Of a stretch of DNA of 64,000 nt, positions 39,172 to 47,690 are shown one piece after another. The position numbers and the translations under genes were made by a program. Source of the DNA: Absidia repens. Taxonomy: Eukaryota > Mucoromycota > Mucoromycetes > Mucorales > Cunninghamellaceae. The notes under the pieces were generated by a model. The model had not been told where the DNA came from, searched no databases, and saw only the letters and a list, made by a program, of their open reading frames with translations. The stretch spans positions 1,488,001-1,552,000 of the forward strand of contig MCGE01000001.1 in assembly GCA_002105175.1 (NCBI GenBank). Direction: 5' to 3'. Position 1 is the stretch's first letter, and the number at the start of each line of letters is the position of its first letter.

Positions 39172-39228
39172 GGTGATTCGGGGTCTGAATTACGTATTAT
39201 AGAATGACCGCATGTGCATGAACCAAGG
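39172..39228. repeat. Short dispersed repeat, copy 2
   Basis: Near-identical partner of 37684-37745, same orientation, starting GGGTGATTCGGGGTCTGAAT. Confidence 0.8.
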
Positions 39229-39299
39229 TATAGGATTAAGTTTAGGGTTAAATATATATGTATATATATGAAAAGATATATGGTGGATGGATAAATGGA

Positions 39300-39870
39300 T
39301 GATGGGTGAATCTGTCGGTATACAACACTGTTGTTCTTGGTCGTTTTTTTTGGTGCTTTTGTTGCTGTTGTTGCTGGTTTTTTCGGGAAGGAAACCCCAC
39401 AGAAGTTCATACTATTTCTCTGGTAGAATGGATGCTCTTATTCGTGGACCGACTTGGTGTTCATTCGTCATTATGATTATCGCAGATAAATGTCTATTGT
39501 GTAATGATTATATGTATTGTATCTTACTTCTTTGCTTTATTTATATAGTTTCTTTGCAATGGTAATATTTCATGTTGAAGTGGTAGACTCTAATCGAAAT
39601 CACATACTAGCGGCGGTGCGGCCCTCAAAGGTGTGGTCCATGGAAGACGCATTGATGAATATTTGTTTCCGTTTTGGGGGCATCAATAAGGTCATCCATC
39701 ATGCACGGGCGCTATTTGTTAATGTTGCGAAAATCATTAATGTTGTTGGAATGGTCACTGACAAAAACAAGCTACACACAGTATTAAGCATCTCGTTCTC
39801 CCAACACAACCATCTGGGATTACAAATTACTCTTGTCATCTTCCTCACAGTAGCCCGATGATTTAATCCC
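39300..39870. other. Unassigned region with open frames
   Basis: Two plus-strand open frames (39287-39565 and 39517-39861) overlap here. The second contains HILAAVRPSKVWSMEDALM, but I recognise no domain. The region may be a decayed gene or the upstream part of the spliced unit that follows. Confidence 0.25.
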
Positions 39871-39975
39871 CGCCATATTTTTTTATTTATTTATTTTATT
39901 CTTATTTTTTATGTTGCCTATTCTTCCTTTTGTTTTTTTTTGTTTTATCATCACCCTAGTCATCATGGATTTCTT

Positions 39976-40700
39976 GTAAGGTGTTTTGTTTTTTGATAAT
40001 AGCTGGACCAATGTCAATAAAAAAGTACCTTATACTGTATACATTTATCTTTTGTTTTTTTGAATAGGTAGCTGCTATGAACCATTCTAACTGATGATGT
40101 TTGTTTGTCTCTTTTCTTCATCTATGTATACATCCTGGTAAGCATCTGAATGAAGAACCATCCCCCCCAAAAAAAAGCATTCTCACTTACCACTTCTGTC
40201 TTTTTATCCTTTAGAGCTGTACAATGCTCTTGTCTTCCTTTTCTTCATTTCTGTTTACATCCCGGTAACCCTCTGAATGGCGAACACCCCCCCTCCAAAA
40301 AAAAAAAAAAAAGGCATTCTCACTTAACACTTGTCTTTTTTTTTCTTTAGAGCTGCACATTGGTTTTGTCATCTTTTGTGAAGAATAACTAGAAGGTAAG
40401 AAAGCTGGATGGTGAAACATCATTCGTGTCGCTTTTTCACAAAACTAAGTTTTACATATCCTTTTTTCTCATAGACCGAAGTTGGTTTTTCTTTAGATAA
40501 GACTCGGTTTCCTTCGTACATCATTACAGATATTTCCCAAGATGTAAGGTAATTGCACAAACAAAACATTGCCTTCTACAAACAGTACACTCATACTATT
40601 CTCTTATAGCACAATTTCCCCTGCTTCATACTGAATGATGTTGCAGCGTACGATATGATAACGGCCTATATTTGCTTCTGTTGGAGGAAGCTCCCTCGGA
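39976..40700 (+). ncRNA. Candidate spliced non-coding transcript (serial splice-site pairs, no ORF)
   Basis: Consecutive GT-AG intervals can be laid out with the size and signals of this genome's verified introns: 39976-40067, 40138-40214, 40265-40350, 40396-40474 and 40549-40619 (71-92 nt). Exon-like pieces between them are 40068-40137, 40215-40264, 40351-40395 and 40475-40548. Exon 40215-40264 and its flanking introns resemble the preceding unit, a tandem duplication of about 125 bp. All joined frames meet stops early. I infer a spliced non-coding RNA or a dead gene. Confidence 0.35.
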
Positions 40701-41490
40701 AGCTATTTAGTAGCACGTAGTATGTACCTAGTATGCAGTATGCGGTATGTAGGATGTAGTTTGTAGTGTCTCTTCTCTACTTTGTAGTATTGTTGGTATT
40801 AGTTGTATTTTCTTATTATTTATTGGTATTATTGATCGTAATATTATCATTACTATTACGTTTAAATAAAAAAGCACTGTTTGTTGACCCAATTATATGA
40901 ATGTATAGAAGTTATAGTATAGTTTATATATTTCTTTAATAACCTTTATTCCTATTAGTTCCCCATTTTAAATAACGATAAAGACGAAATAGTATAAATA
41001 TCTATATATTTTATTCTTCAATAAAGACAACTTATATTCCACATCTAAATCTACTTGTAACTATCTTTGAATACTTTACTAACCTACTCTAAGCTAAAGT
41101 ATTAAACAGATTACCCCTTTTGGAAGTAAACCCCTGAGTCTGCTATTTCTATTACCTACAAACTGACCTTTCATGTTACGTCGATGTAACGAAAAACTCG
41201 TCAATTGAGTCAACTAAAAAAAAATTAAGTAAAGGGAAAAGATTGTTTTTTTATTCAATTTCAAATTCACACACTGATAAACAAAAAAAAATAAAGACAG
41301 TCATTCATGTCCAAAAAATATATAAATAAAATAAAGTTGCTACAAGTGATAAAGAAGCTATGTACTTCTAGTCAGGGGTCACAAACACAAAAAAAGGGAA
41401 AATACCTGTATGCTAACTAAAGAAGAGCTCTGATTGGCTGGAATTAACAATTGGGCTCATATAGAAGTTCCCAATTTCACAATCAGAAAG
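40701..41490. other. A/T-rich spacer
   Basis: It opens with a GTATGTA-type simple repeat (about 40713-40765). The rest is A/T-rich without ORF or RNA gene until the tRNA. Confidence 0.5.
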
Positions 41491-41574
41491 GGTGATTTGG
41501 CCGAGTTGGTCTAAGGCGCCGCACTCAAGTTGCGGTCTCAATCTGAGGCGGGAGTTCGAATCTCCCAGTCACCA
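41491..41574 (+). tRNA. tRNA-Leu (anticodon CAA), intronless
   Basis: The acceptor stem GGTGATT pairs with AGTCACC (41567-41573; one G-T pair), with discriminator A at 41574. The anticodon stem CCGCA/TGCGG encloses the loop CTCAAGT, giving anticodon CAA (reads UUG). A long variable arm, a class II feature of tRNA-Leu, follows, then the T arm GGGAGTTCGAATCTCCC. Box A (TGGCCGAGTTGG) and box B (GAGTTCGAATC) are present. A T5 terminator starts at 41578. No intron interrupts the anticodon loop. Confidence 0.95.
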
Positions 41575-41723
41575 ATATTTTTGTATTTATATGCATATTA
41601 TTTTTTTCATTTTTGAGGGCGTTGTGGCAAGTTTTGATGTTTGTAACCGCTAGAGTTGGTATTGAGATGTGTTACGGCTATTTTTGAGTTAATAAAATAA
41701 AAGTGTGTACCAAATATATGTGG

Positions 41724-42634
41724 TGTTACGGCTATTTTTGAGTTAATAAAATAAAAGTGTGTACCAAATATATGTGGTTTGTTTAGTTTATATGAACCGC
41801 AACGAAGAAAAGTTAACCTTTTTGTTGAATTTCAGTTATATTTTACACCAAATGGGTAGTGTATAAGTGTTTGCTAGTTGTTGCTTGAATGGATTTGGTA
41901 GTGAGGGTCAAAAAATGTTTTCCCCTGAATCGGAATTTGAAATGTACTTTTTTGTTTACTTGACTTGTAGTCTTGAAAAATAGAGAGCACCAAATGTTTT
42001 ATTTGATATAAGTAAAAAGTACCAGATATGTTATTGGTAGTAAGTAGTGAGCACCAGAACTTTTATAGATAAAGTCCAACTTGAAAGAAGTTTATAAGAA
42101 ATAAACTTGAAAAAAATAAAAGATATTGACCAGTAGGGTTCAATATAGTAAATCAATAGTGTATATATGAAGATATATAGCACTGCCAAACAAAATAAAA
42201 GTACTAAGACTTGAGATTGGTTTTAAAAAAAAACCTTTTATTGAGAGAATTTATAAATAAAAATTAACTGAAGAAGAAGAGTACAAATAGGAATTTCTTC
42301 CTATTTATACCTTTTCTTTAAACAACTGGGAATGAATTCCCAGTTAAAAAACAATAAAAAAGAACTAAAAAACGATAAAAAAAAGGACGAAAAAGAAGTT
42401 AAAAAAATGATAAAAAAAAACGTTAAAAAAAGGATAAAAAAGAAGCTAAAAAAAAGCTAAAAAAAGATGAAAAAAAGAATAAAAAAAAGTTGCAAAAAAC
42501 AACGGAGAAAAAGAAGGGGTCAAAAAACAAAAATAAACGACCCAGCAGAGTCACAAAACAATCCTTAATTTTGAGCCCAGTTGAGCAATTCATCGATATC
42601 AAATAATTTTTCTAGACTGAAGTCATCGCTGACA
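41724..42634 (-). repeat. LTR of copy A (3' LTR in sense)
   Basis: 911 bp, TG...CA ends. The first bases in sense encode the end of the extra ORF. In sense order it carries phased T/A tracts, the palindrome of AACTGGGAAT and ATTCCCAGTT, a TATA box, an AAATAGGAA hairpin, and AATAAA. Confidence 0.95.
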
Positions 42635-42990
42635 TGCGCCGGCCCCGCTTCAATCTGGCCCAGATTGAGCCATGTGTCCTTGACCTTGACCTTCTTCCAT
42701 ACATTCGTTATACTTCTGCGATCACCTAGATTCTTCAGTTGTCTCCTGACCATGGTGCCGGCTTTCGTTAGATATGTTCTTCTTTCTTCCATGGTGTCTG
42801 GCTTGTTCAGCTTATGGTGTATAAGGTCCAGTAATGTTGGTACCAGGTACGTTAGTAAGCACTTTTCTTTAGCCCAATTGGCTTGCTTTTCTGTAAATTG
42901 GTACTCCAGGAAGGTGTTAAAATGTTCTCTTGTCATGGTACTTAAGTATAACTCCATGTCTTCAGAGGTATGGTTCCAGTTGGATTGCAT
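42565..42990 (-). CDS. Extra ORF downstream of integrase, copy A, function unknown
   Basis: 141 residues, starting MQSNWNHTSEDMELYLSTM. It is predicted helical, Trp/Leu-rich, with no signal peptide or membrane segment, so it is not a typical envelope protein. A central part reads LTKAGTMVRRQL and GDRRSITNVWKKVK, and the end is acidic (SLEKLFDIDELLNW). The last 22 or so codons lie inside the LTR (42565-42634). Copy B has the same ORF, same length, about 88% identical in protein. It has no recognisable domain. Its place after integrase is where other Ty3/gypsy lineages carry env-like or accessory genes. Confidence 0.75.
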   Translation of the reverse strand: MQSNWNHTSEDMELYLSTMTREHFNTFLEYQFTEKQANWAKEKCLLTYLVPTLLDLIHHKLNKPDTMEERRTYLTKAGTMVRRQLKNLGDRRSITNVWKKVKVKDTWLNLGQIEAGPAHVSDDFSLEKLFDIDELLNWAQN

Positions 42991-43070
42991 GTTGGGATGT
43001 TTTTTATAAAAAGGTTTTGTGGTTATTGTGAGTATCGTTTTCGAGGGTTAAAAATGTGTCTCTTTTTATA

Positions 43071-43104
<34 letters not shown>

Positions 43105-43105
43105 G

Positions 43106-44524
43106 TTAGTATAAATGGGATCCCCATGCTTTTAGAGCTTGGTTATTGTAGAATACATCAGGTACATGATAAAGCTTCAATCGATTTCCGTGCATGACTT
43201 TTACTTGTGCATTATCAGTATTATATTCTTTGATAGTGTATGTTCCCTTTTTGTGAACCTGGTGTATTATATATAGTCCTTCCCAATTATCAGAAATTTT
43301 TCCAGACCATGAGTTTGGTTTGATACCTGTGTATAAGGTCACCATATCTCCTAGTTTGAATGGTGGTTTCCACTGTCTATGTACTGCCATTACTTTTTTT
43401 TCTACAGCTTTTCTTTGACTCTCTTGTGATTTCTTTATCATTTCCGCTGCATCTTCCCTTACTCTTTCCAAAGTTTTCACCTCCGTATTTGCTCGGATGT
43501 TCCATTGTCGTTGAAAGGATGCATTATCTATCCTCAAAGGTTCTTGCATTTGGTTATCATAGGGCGTTCTACATTCATGCCCATATGTGAGATAGAATGG
43601 TGAATAACCGGTTGATGCTTGTTTAATGGTTCGATATGCGAAAAGTGCTGCTGGCAAATATTCATCCCAATTTGGTTTTTCATTCTTATCTAATTTTTTT
43701 ATAAGGGATCCTAAGGTTGAATTTAGTCGTTCGATTAATCCATTTGCTTGGGAATTTCCCACTGTAATAGTTTTATGGTGTATATTGTATTGAAAACAAA
43801 CTGAGTGAATCAATTTACTGATCATTGGTTTCCCATTGTCGGTTATTAAAATGTGCATTGTTCCAAATCGTGTAATTATGTCGTAAATAAATAAAGCGAT
43901 TTCTGCTGAGGTTTGATATTTTAGTGCTTTGGCTTCTACCCATTTCGTAAGATAGTCGATTGCTGCTACAATGTATCTAAATCCATTTTTGGATGTTGGT
44001 ACATGCTTTACATCAATCGCCCATTGGTGAAATGGTTTTGATTTGACAGGTATGGGATTCAAAAGTTCGTTAAAGGGTTTTGGACCTGCAGTTTGACAGC
44101 GTTTACATTTTTTCACGTAATCCTGCACATCTTTAGCCATTGAGGGCCAGTAGTAAGTATTTGTTATCTTGAACAATGTATTGTGATATCCCATATGTCC
44201 TCCTAAAGGATGTTGATGGTGCATGTACATTGCTTCCTTCGCTTGATCCGGATTTAACACTTGTCGTAGTGTTTGTTGATGTATATTGTAAAAATATAGT
44301 TGATTTTCTTTTACTATGAATTTGTTTGAATTTCGGAGTAGGAAGTTCCGTTCCTTCTTTGTGATATTTAGAGGTAACTTTAGATTGGTGAGGTATTCTT
44401 TTAAATTGTCGATCTGTTGTATATCCATTGTTGTATTGTTGTTATTTTGGTTCTCCTGCGTCAATTTCCATCCTACCCTCTTTTTTTTTTGATAAGCTTG
44501 CATTTTTTTTTTTTGATAAGCTTG

Positions 44525-44527
<3 letters not shown>
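43106..44527 (-). CDS. Integrase, copy A
   Basis: 473 codons from the first Met; a more likely native start is MDIQQIDNLKEYL, because the preceding residues (MQAYQKKK twice) come from the repeat array. An H2C2 zinc domain (HHQHPLGGHMGYH, then CKRCQTAG) is followed by the catalytic core with D (WAIDVKHVP), D (LITDNGKPM) and E (NSQANGLIERLNS). The C-terminal part (KLGDMVTLYTGIKPNSWSGK, then WEGLYIIHQV) is a GPY/F-like module, and it stops soon after, without a chromodomain. The ORF is intact. It differs from copy B at about three residues. Confidence 0.93.
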
Positions 44528-44593
<66 letters not shown>

Positions 44594-44640
44594 GCTTGCA
44601 TTTTTTTTTTTTTTGATAAGCTAGCATATTAGTATCCGAG
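44477..44640 (-). repeat. RT/integrase junction: ATGCAAGCTTATCA(n) array
   Basis: Four units of about 23 nt (ATGC[A/T]AGCTTAT followed by an A tract). One tract is expanded to about 60 A residues (T on the plus strand, 44527-44588). The RT stop TAA is just before the array. Copy B has the same array at 52401-52540 with a shorter tract. Confidence 0.9.
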
Positions 44641-46218
44641 TCTACTCATAAAATCGACTGCTTGATGTAGCTTTCCCGATTTATACCGTAGTTCAAATTT
44701 ATAGTCTGTTAAATATTGAACCCATCTTGCCACAATACCAGTTATCTTTGGAGACTCAATAATCCATTTCAGGGGTTGGTGATCCGTAATCACTGTAAAT
44801 TTTTCCCCAAGCAGGTAGGGTCTAAATTGTTGTACGGCAAATACTAGCGCTAAACATTCCAATTTACTTGCTCCATAATTTTTTTCTGCTGGTCGTAATC
44901 CTCTACTTGAGAATATTATGGGATGTTCTTTTCCTTCCTCATCGTACTGGCTTAATATTGCTCCTAAACCTAATTTACTTCCATCGCAGTGAACAAAAAA
45001 TTCCGTTTCAAAGTTGGGTCTTTTCAATATTGGAGCTGTGGTGAGCTTTTCCTTCAAGGTTTCGAAAGATTCAGTTTCCTCTATTCCCCATTTTTTTCTT
45101 TCATTCTTCGTTTGATTGTGTAATGGTCTTGCTATTTTTGCGAAATCTTTTATAAATCGTCTGTAGTATGAAGTTAAACCAATAAATCCTCGAACTTGCT
45201 TGACTGTCGTTGGTATTGGATAATCCTTCACTTTCTTGATCTTCTCGTTATCGGTCTTTATTCCTTCGTTGGTAATTATGTATCCCAAGAACTTGATTTC
45301 TGTTCTAAAGAATGTACATTTTTCTACATTGAAGACTAATCCTCCCTTTCTGGTGAATCGAAATAGTTGTTCCAAATCCAATAGGTGCTGATCGTTATTT
45401 TTTGAATGCACATTTAAGTCATCTATGAATGCGACGAGACACTTATGTAATAAACTTTGGTAACATAAGTCTATTAATCTTTGGAAACAGGCTGGCGATC
45501 CCTTCAATCCCATGGGTAAGGTAATATATTCGTAAACTCCGAATTTTGTCGTAAAACCTGTCAAGTGCTTGCTATTTTCTTTTAGTGGGACTTGGTGAAA
45601 TCCTGATCTTAAATCTAAGGCTGAGAAGATTTGTGAATCGCCTAGCTCATCTATTAAATCGTCTATTCTTGGTAGTGGATAAGGATCATCCCTGGTTTGT
45701 AGATTTAATTTTCGATAATCAACGACCATCCGATATTCACCGTTTTTCTTTTTAACCAAAATGATAGGTGAAGTGTATGGCGTATTTGATGGTTTTATAA
45801 TTCCCAATTTACATAACTTGTCCAATTCATTTTTTAAATGTTCTGATTCTTCTGGACTTATGCGATATGGCCTATGCCGTATAGGGGTGACTTCCTTTTC
45901 CAGCACAATTTCATGCTCCGTCAATTTTGTTAATCCCATTTTATCATTATTCCAATCAAATATATCTTGGTAATGTTGAATCAATTTGTAAAATTTTCTT
46001 TTTTGTTCCGTGGTTATGTCACCCATTTGTAGTTTTCCTTCTATATTTGGATCCAATTTTATTTGTTCCCCATCGTCATTTTCAAAAATAGATTGGAATG
46101 GTTCTTCAGAGTTCCAATTTTTTAGTTCGTAGGCAAAATACTCCACTATGTCTTGATTTCCAGTGGTTAAGACTTGACTACGAAATTCTCCAATTGTCTG
46201 TTCAGGAGGTATCATCAT
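44629..46218 (-). CDS. Reverse transcriptase-RNase H, copy A
   Basis: 529 codons. RT motifs in order: YTSPIILVKKKNGEYRMVVDYRKLN, LDLRSGFHQVPL, LPMGLKGSPACFQRL and the catalytic FIDDLNVHS, then GLTSYYRRFIKDF. RNase H follows: FFVHCDGSKLGLGAILSQ, SRGLRPAEKNYGASKLECLA and VITDHQPLKWI. It ends DFMSRLGY. In copy B the frame is continuous with the protease ORF, so here the separation from protease looks like a 1-nt loss in a T-run near 46255. Confidence 0.93.
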   Translation of the reverse strand: MMIPPEQTIGEFRSQVLTTGNQDIVEYFAYELKNWNSEEPFQSIFENDDGEQIKLDPNIEGKLQMGDITTEQKRKFYKLIQHYQDIFDWNNDKMGLTKLTEHEIVLEKEVTPIRHRPYRISPEESEHLKNELDKLCKLGIIKPSNTPYTSPIILVKKKNGEYRMVVDYRKLNLQTRDDPYPLPRIDDLIDELGDSQIFSALDLRSGFHQVPLKENSKHLTGFTTKFGVYEYITLPMGLKGSPACFQRLIDLCYQSLLHKCLVAFIDDLNVHSKNNDQHLLDLEQLFRFTRKGGLVFNVEKCTFFRTEIKFLGYIITNEGIKTDNEKIKKVKDYPIPTTVKQVRGFIGLTSYYRRFIKDFAKIARPLHNQTKNERKKWGIEETESFETLKEKLTTAPILKRPNFETEFFVHCDGSKLGLGAILSQYDEEGKEHPIIFSSRGLRPAEKNYGASKLECLALVFAVQQFRPYLLGEKFTVITDHQPLKWIIESPKITGIVARWVQYLTDYKFELRYKSGKLHQAVDFMSRLGY

Positions 46219-46244
46219 GTCGTCTTCCGTTTGATTGATGATTT

Positions 46245-47336
46245 TTATTGTATTTCTTTACTGGGGCTGGCTATTAAGTCTACTAATGGTTGATATGTAT
46301 ATGATGCCTCATGATTGTCGGGATTTAAAGTAATGCAACATGCTGCATAAGGTGGTATAGTTAAACCAGGATCCTGTGTGGAAATTGTTAGTGTATTTTC
46401 TATTCTATTTTCTGTTACCATTATATTTTGATCTTGACAATCCATTATATAAAGGTCTTCATCTGTTTCTGATTCAGATTCTGATTCAGATTTTTCATCA
46501 TGCTCCCATTCTTCTGGTTCAGTTTCTTCATCTGTTAAACTATCCTCGGATTCATCTTGAGACCAGCTAGCTTCCTCTTCATTTTGCCTGTATTGTACAT
46601 GACTTGTTTTTATTGGTATAACCTTTTTGTCTGTTGGTTTGACAAAAGTTATAGGTATTTTATGTCTGTTCCGCTTGTAAGTTAATTTTAAATACCCTGT
46701 TTTGAAGTCGATAATTGCTTGCGCATGGCTCAACCAATTATTTCCCAAGATAAAATGTGCGGGACACCTTGGAATTACTTCTATATTTGATGGTATGATG
46801 ATTTCATTTCCTACATTTACAGGTACGTCTTGTATCATTCCAAGAGTGGGTTGTTTGTTCCCATTCCCGAGTGTAAATACACTGTTTGAAGGTGCATCTA
46901 TTTCTAGATCCAAAGCTTTCATCATGCTTCTTGACATGCATGACCTGGAAGCGCCGCAGTCAACTAGTCCCTTTATTTTTTTGTCTCCAATTTGAAATTC
47001 AGCATAAACAGCCGTGGTGATTACATCGTTTTCTTCCATGGTATTCATTATGATATCGTTTTCAGCATCCTCCAAAAGAATTCGCTTGTGCCTCTGTTTC
47101 CTGCATGCATTTATCAATTTATACCTGAGTGGAGGAGCTATTTTTAACAAGTCGCCGATTTCTATACTTGCTTTTTGTTGAAGTACATCTCTCACAATAT
47201 CGTATTCAATTTGTGGTGGTGAGTACTTTCTTCGATTTTTTCCAGGTTTTTTATCATGGTTTTTAGGAGTGTCTTGGTTTTCAGGGGTGACTTGTAAAAT
47301 TGATTCCCCGATTTCTGGATCCATTTCTATTTCCAT
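46245..47336 (-). CDS. Aspartic protease region of Pol, copy A
   Basis: The protease active site reads GLVDCGASRSCMSRSM, with D-C-G-A where DTGA/DSGA is usual, and FILGNNWLSHAQAIID gives the second conserved part. A Ser/Glu/Asp-rich acidic segment (SESESESETDED) separates it from RT. The frame should be entered from gag by -1 frameshifting upstream, via 47327-47690. A 1-nt deletion near 47348 (T7 against T8 in copy B) breaks continuity in this copy. Confidence 0.85.
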   Translation of the reverse strand: MEIEMDPEIGESILQVTPENQDTPKNHDKKPGKNRRKYSPPQIEYDIVRDVLQQKASIEIGDLLKIAPPLRYKLINACRKQRHKRILLEDAENDIIMNTMEENDVITTAVYAEFQIGDKKIKGLVDCGASRSCMSRSMMKALDLEIDAPSNSVFTLGNGNKQPTLGMIQDVPVNVGNEIIIPSNIEVIPRCPAHFILGNNWLSHAQAIIDFKTGYLKLTYKRNRHKIPITFVKPTDKKVIPIKTSHVQYRQNEEEASWSQDESEDSLTDEETEPEEWEHDEKSESESESETDEDLYIMDCQDQNIMVTENRIENTLTISTQDPGLTIPPYAACCITLNPDNHEASYTYQPLVDLIASPSKEIQ

Positions 47337-47690
47337 TTGTTGTGGAATATTTTTTTGATTTCTTGAATTATTTGATCCTGATGTTGTATAATGTTTTTAT
47401 TTCCCCTTTTTTTTTCTGCAGGCTTTGCAATGGTTTTTCTATCTGGGACGTTTGCTGATTTGACTTCCGGTGGTTTGTTTGATCGATTTGCCGCAGCTAC
47501 ATAAAAATCTTGTTTCATTCGCTTTGGATATTCTTCTTCGTCTTCCATTAATAAAATATTCAAATCATCTTGTGATTTCAGATTGTTTTTTGTTGGATGT
47601 ACATTTATATTGTGATTTTGTACGTTGATGGATTTTTGATGTTGAGAAGCCAATTGACCATCATTTACAATTGGCTGTTGAAGTTTTTTG
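47327..47690 (-). CDS. Gag-pro transframe segment, copy A
   Basis: This segment lies in the -1 frame relative to gag. It opens at the slippery site and reads through LASQHQKSINVQNHN, then DDLNILLMEDEEEYPKRM, to the deletion described for the protease. It links gag to pol; it has no good initiation codon of its own, which supports frameshifting as the entry route. Confidence 0.7.
47639..47690 (-). promoter_or_regulatory. Programmed -1 frameshift signal (gag-pro)
   Basis: In sense, the heptamer A AAA AAC (47689-47683) is in the correct frame. A 6-nt spacer TTCAAC follows, then a perfect 9-bp stem, AGCCAATTG with CAATTGGCT, and an 11-nt loop. The gag stop TAA straddles the stem's end and loop. 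The arrangement is the same in copy B (heptamer at 55593-55587). Confidence 0.85.

Noticed and set aside
41670..41777. A 54-bp tandem duplication at the LTR start
   Set aside because: Better explained by insertion of copy A into position 54 of copy B's LTR, with GTGG duplicated and the rest of the LTR at 49700.
44428..44627. Poly-Phe / poly-Lys open frames at the RT-integrase boundary
   Set aside because: They are translations of the long homopolymer and differ between copies; no independent protein is supported.
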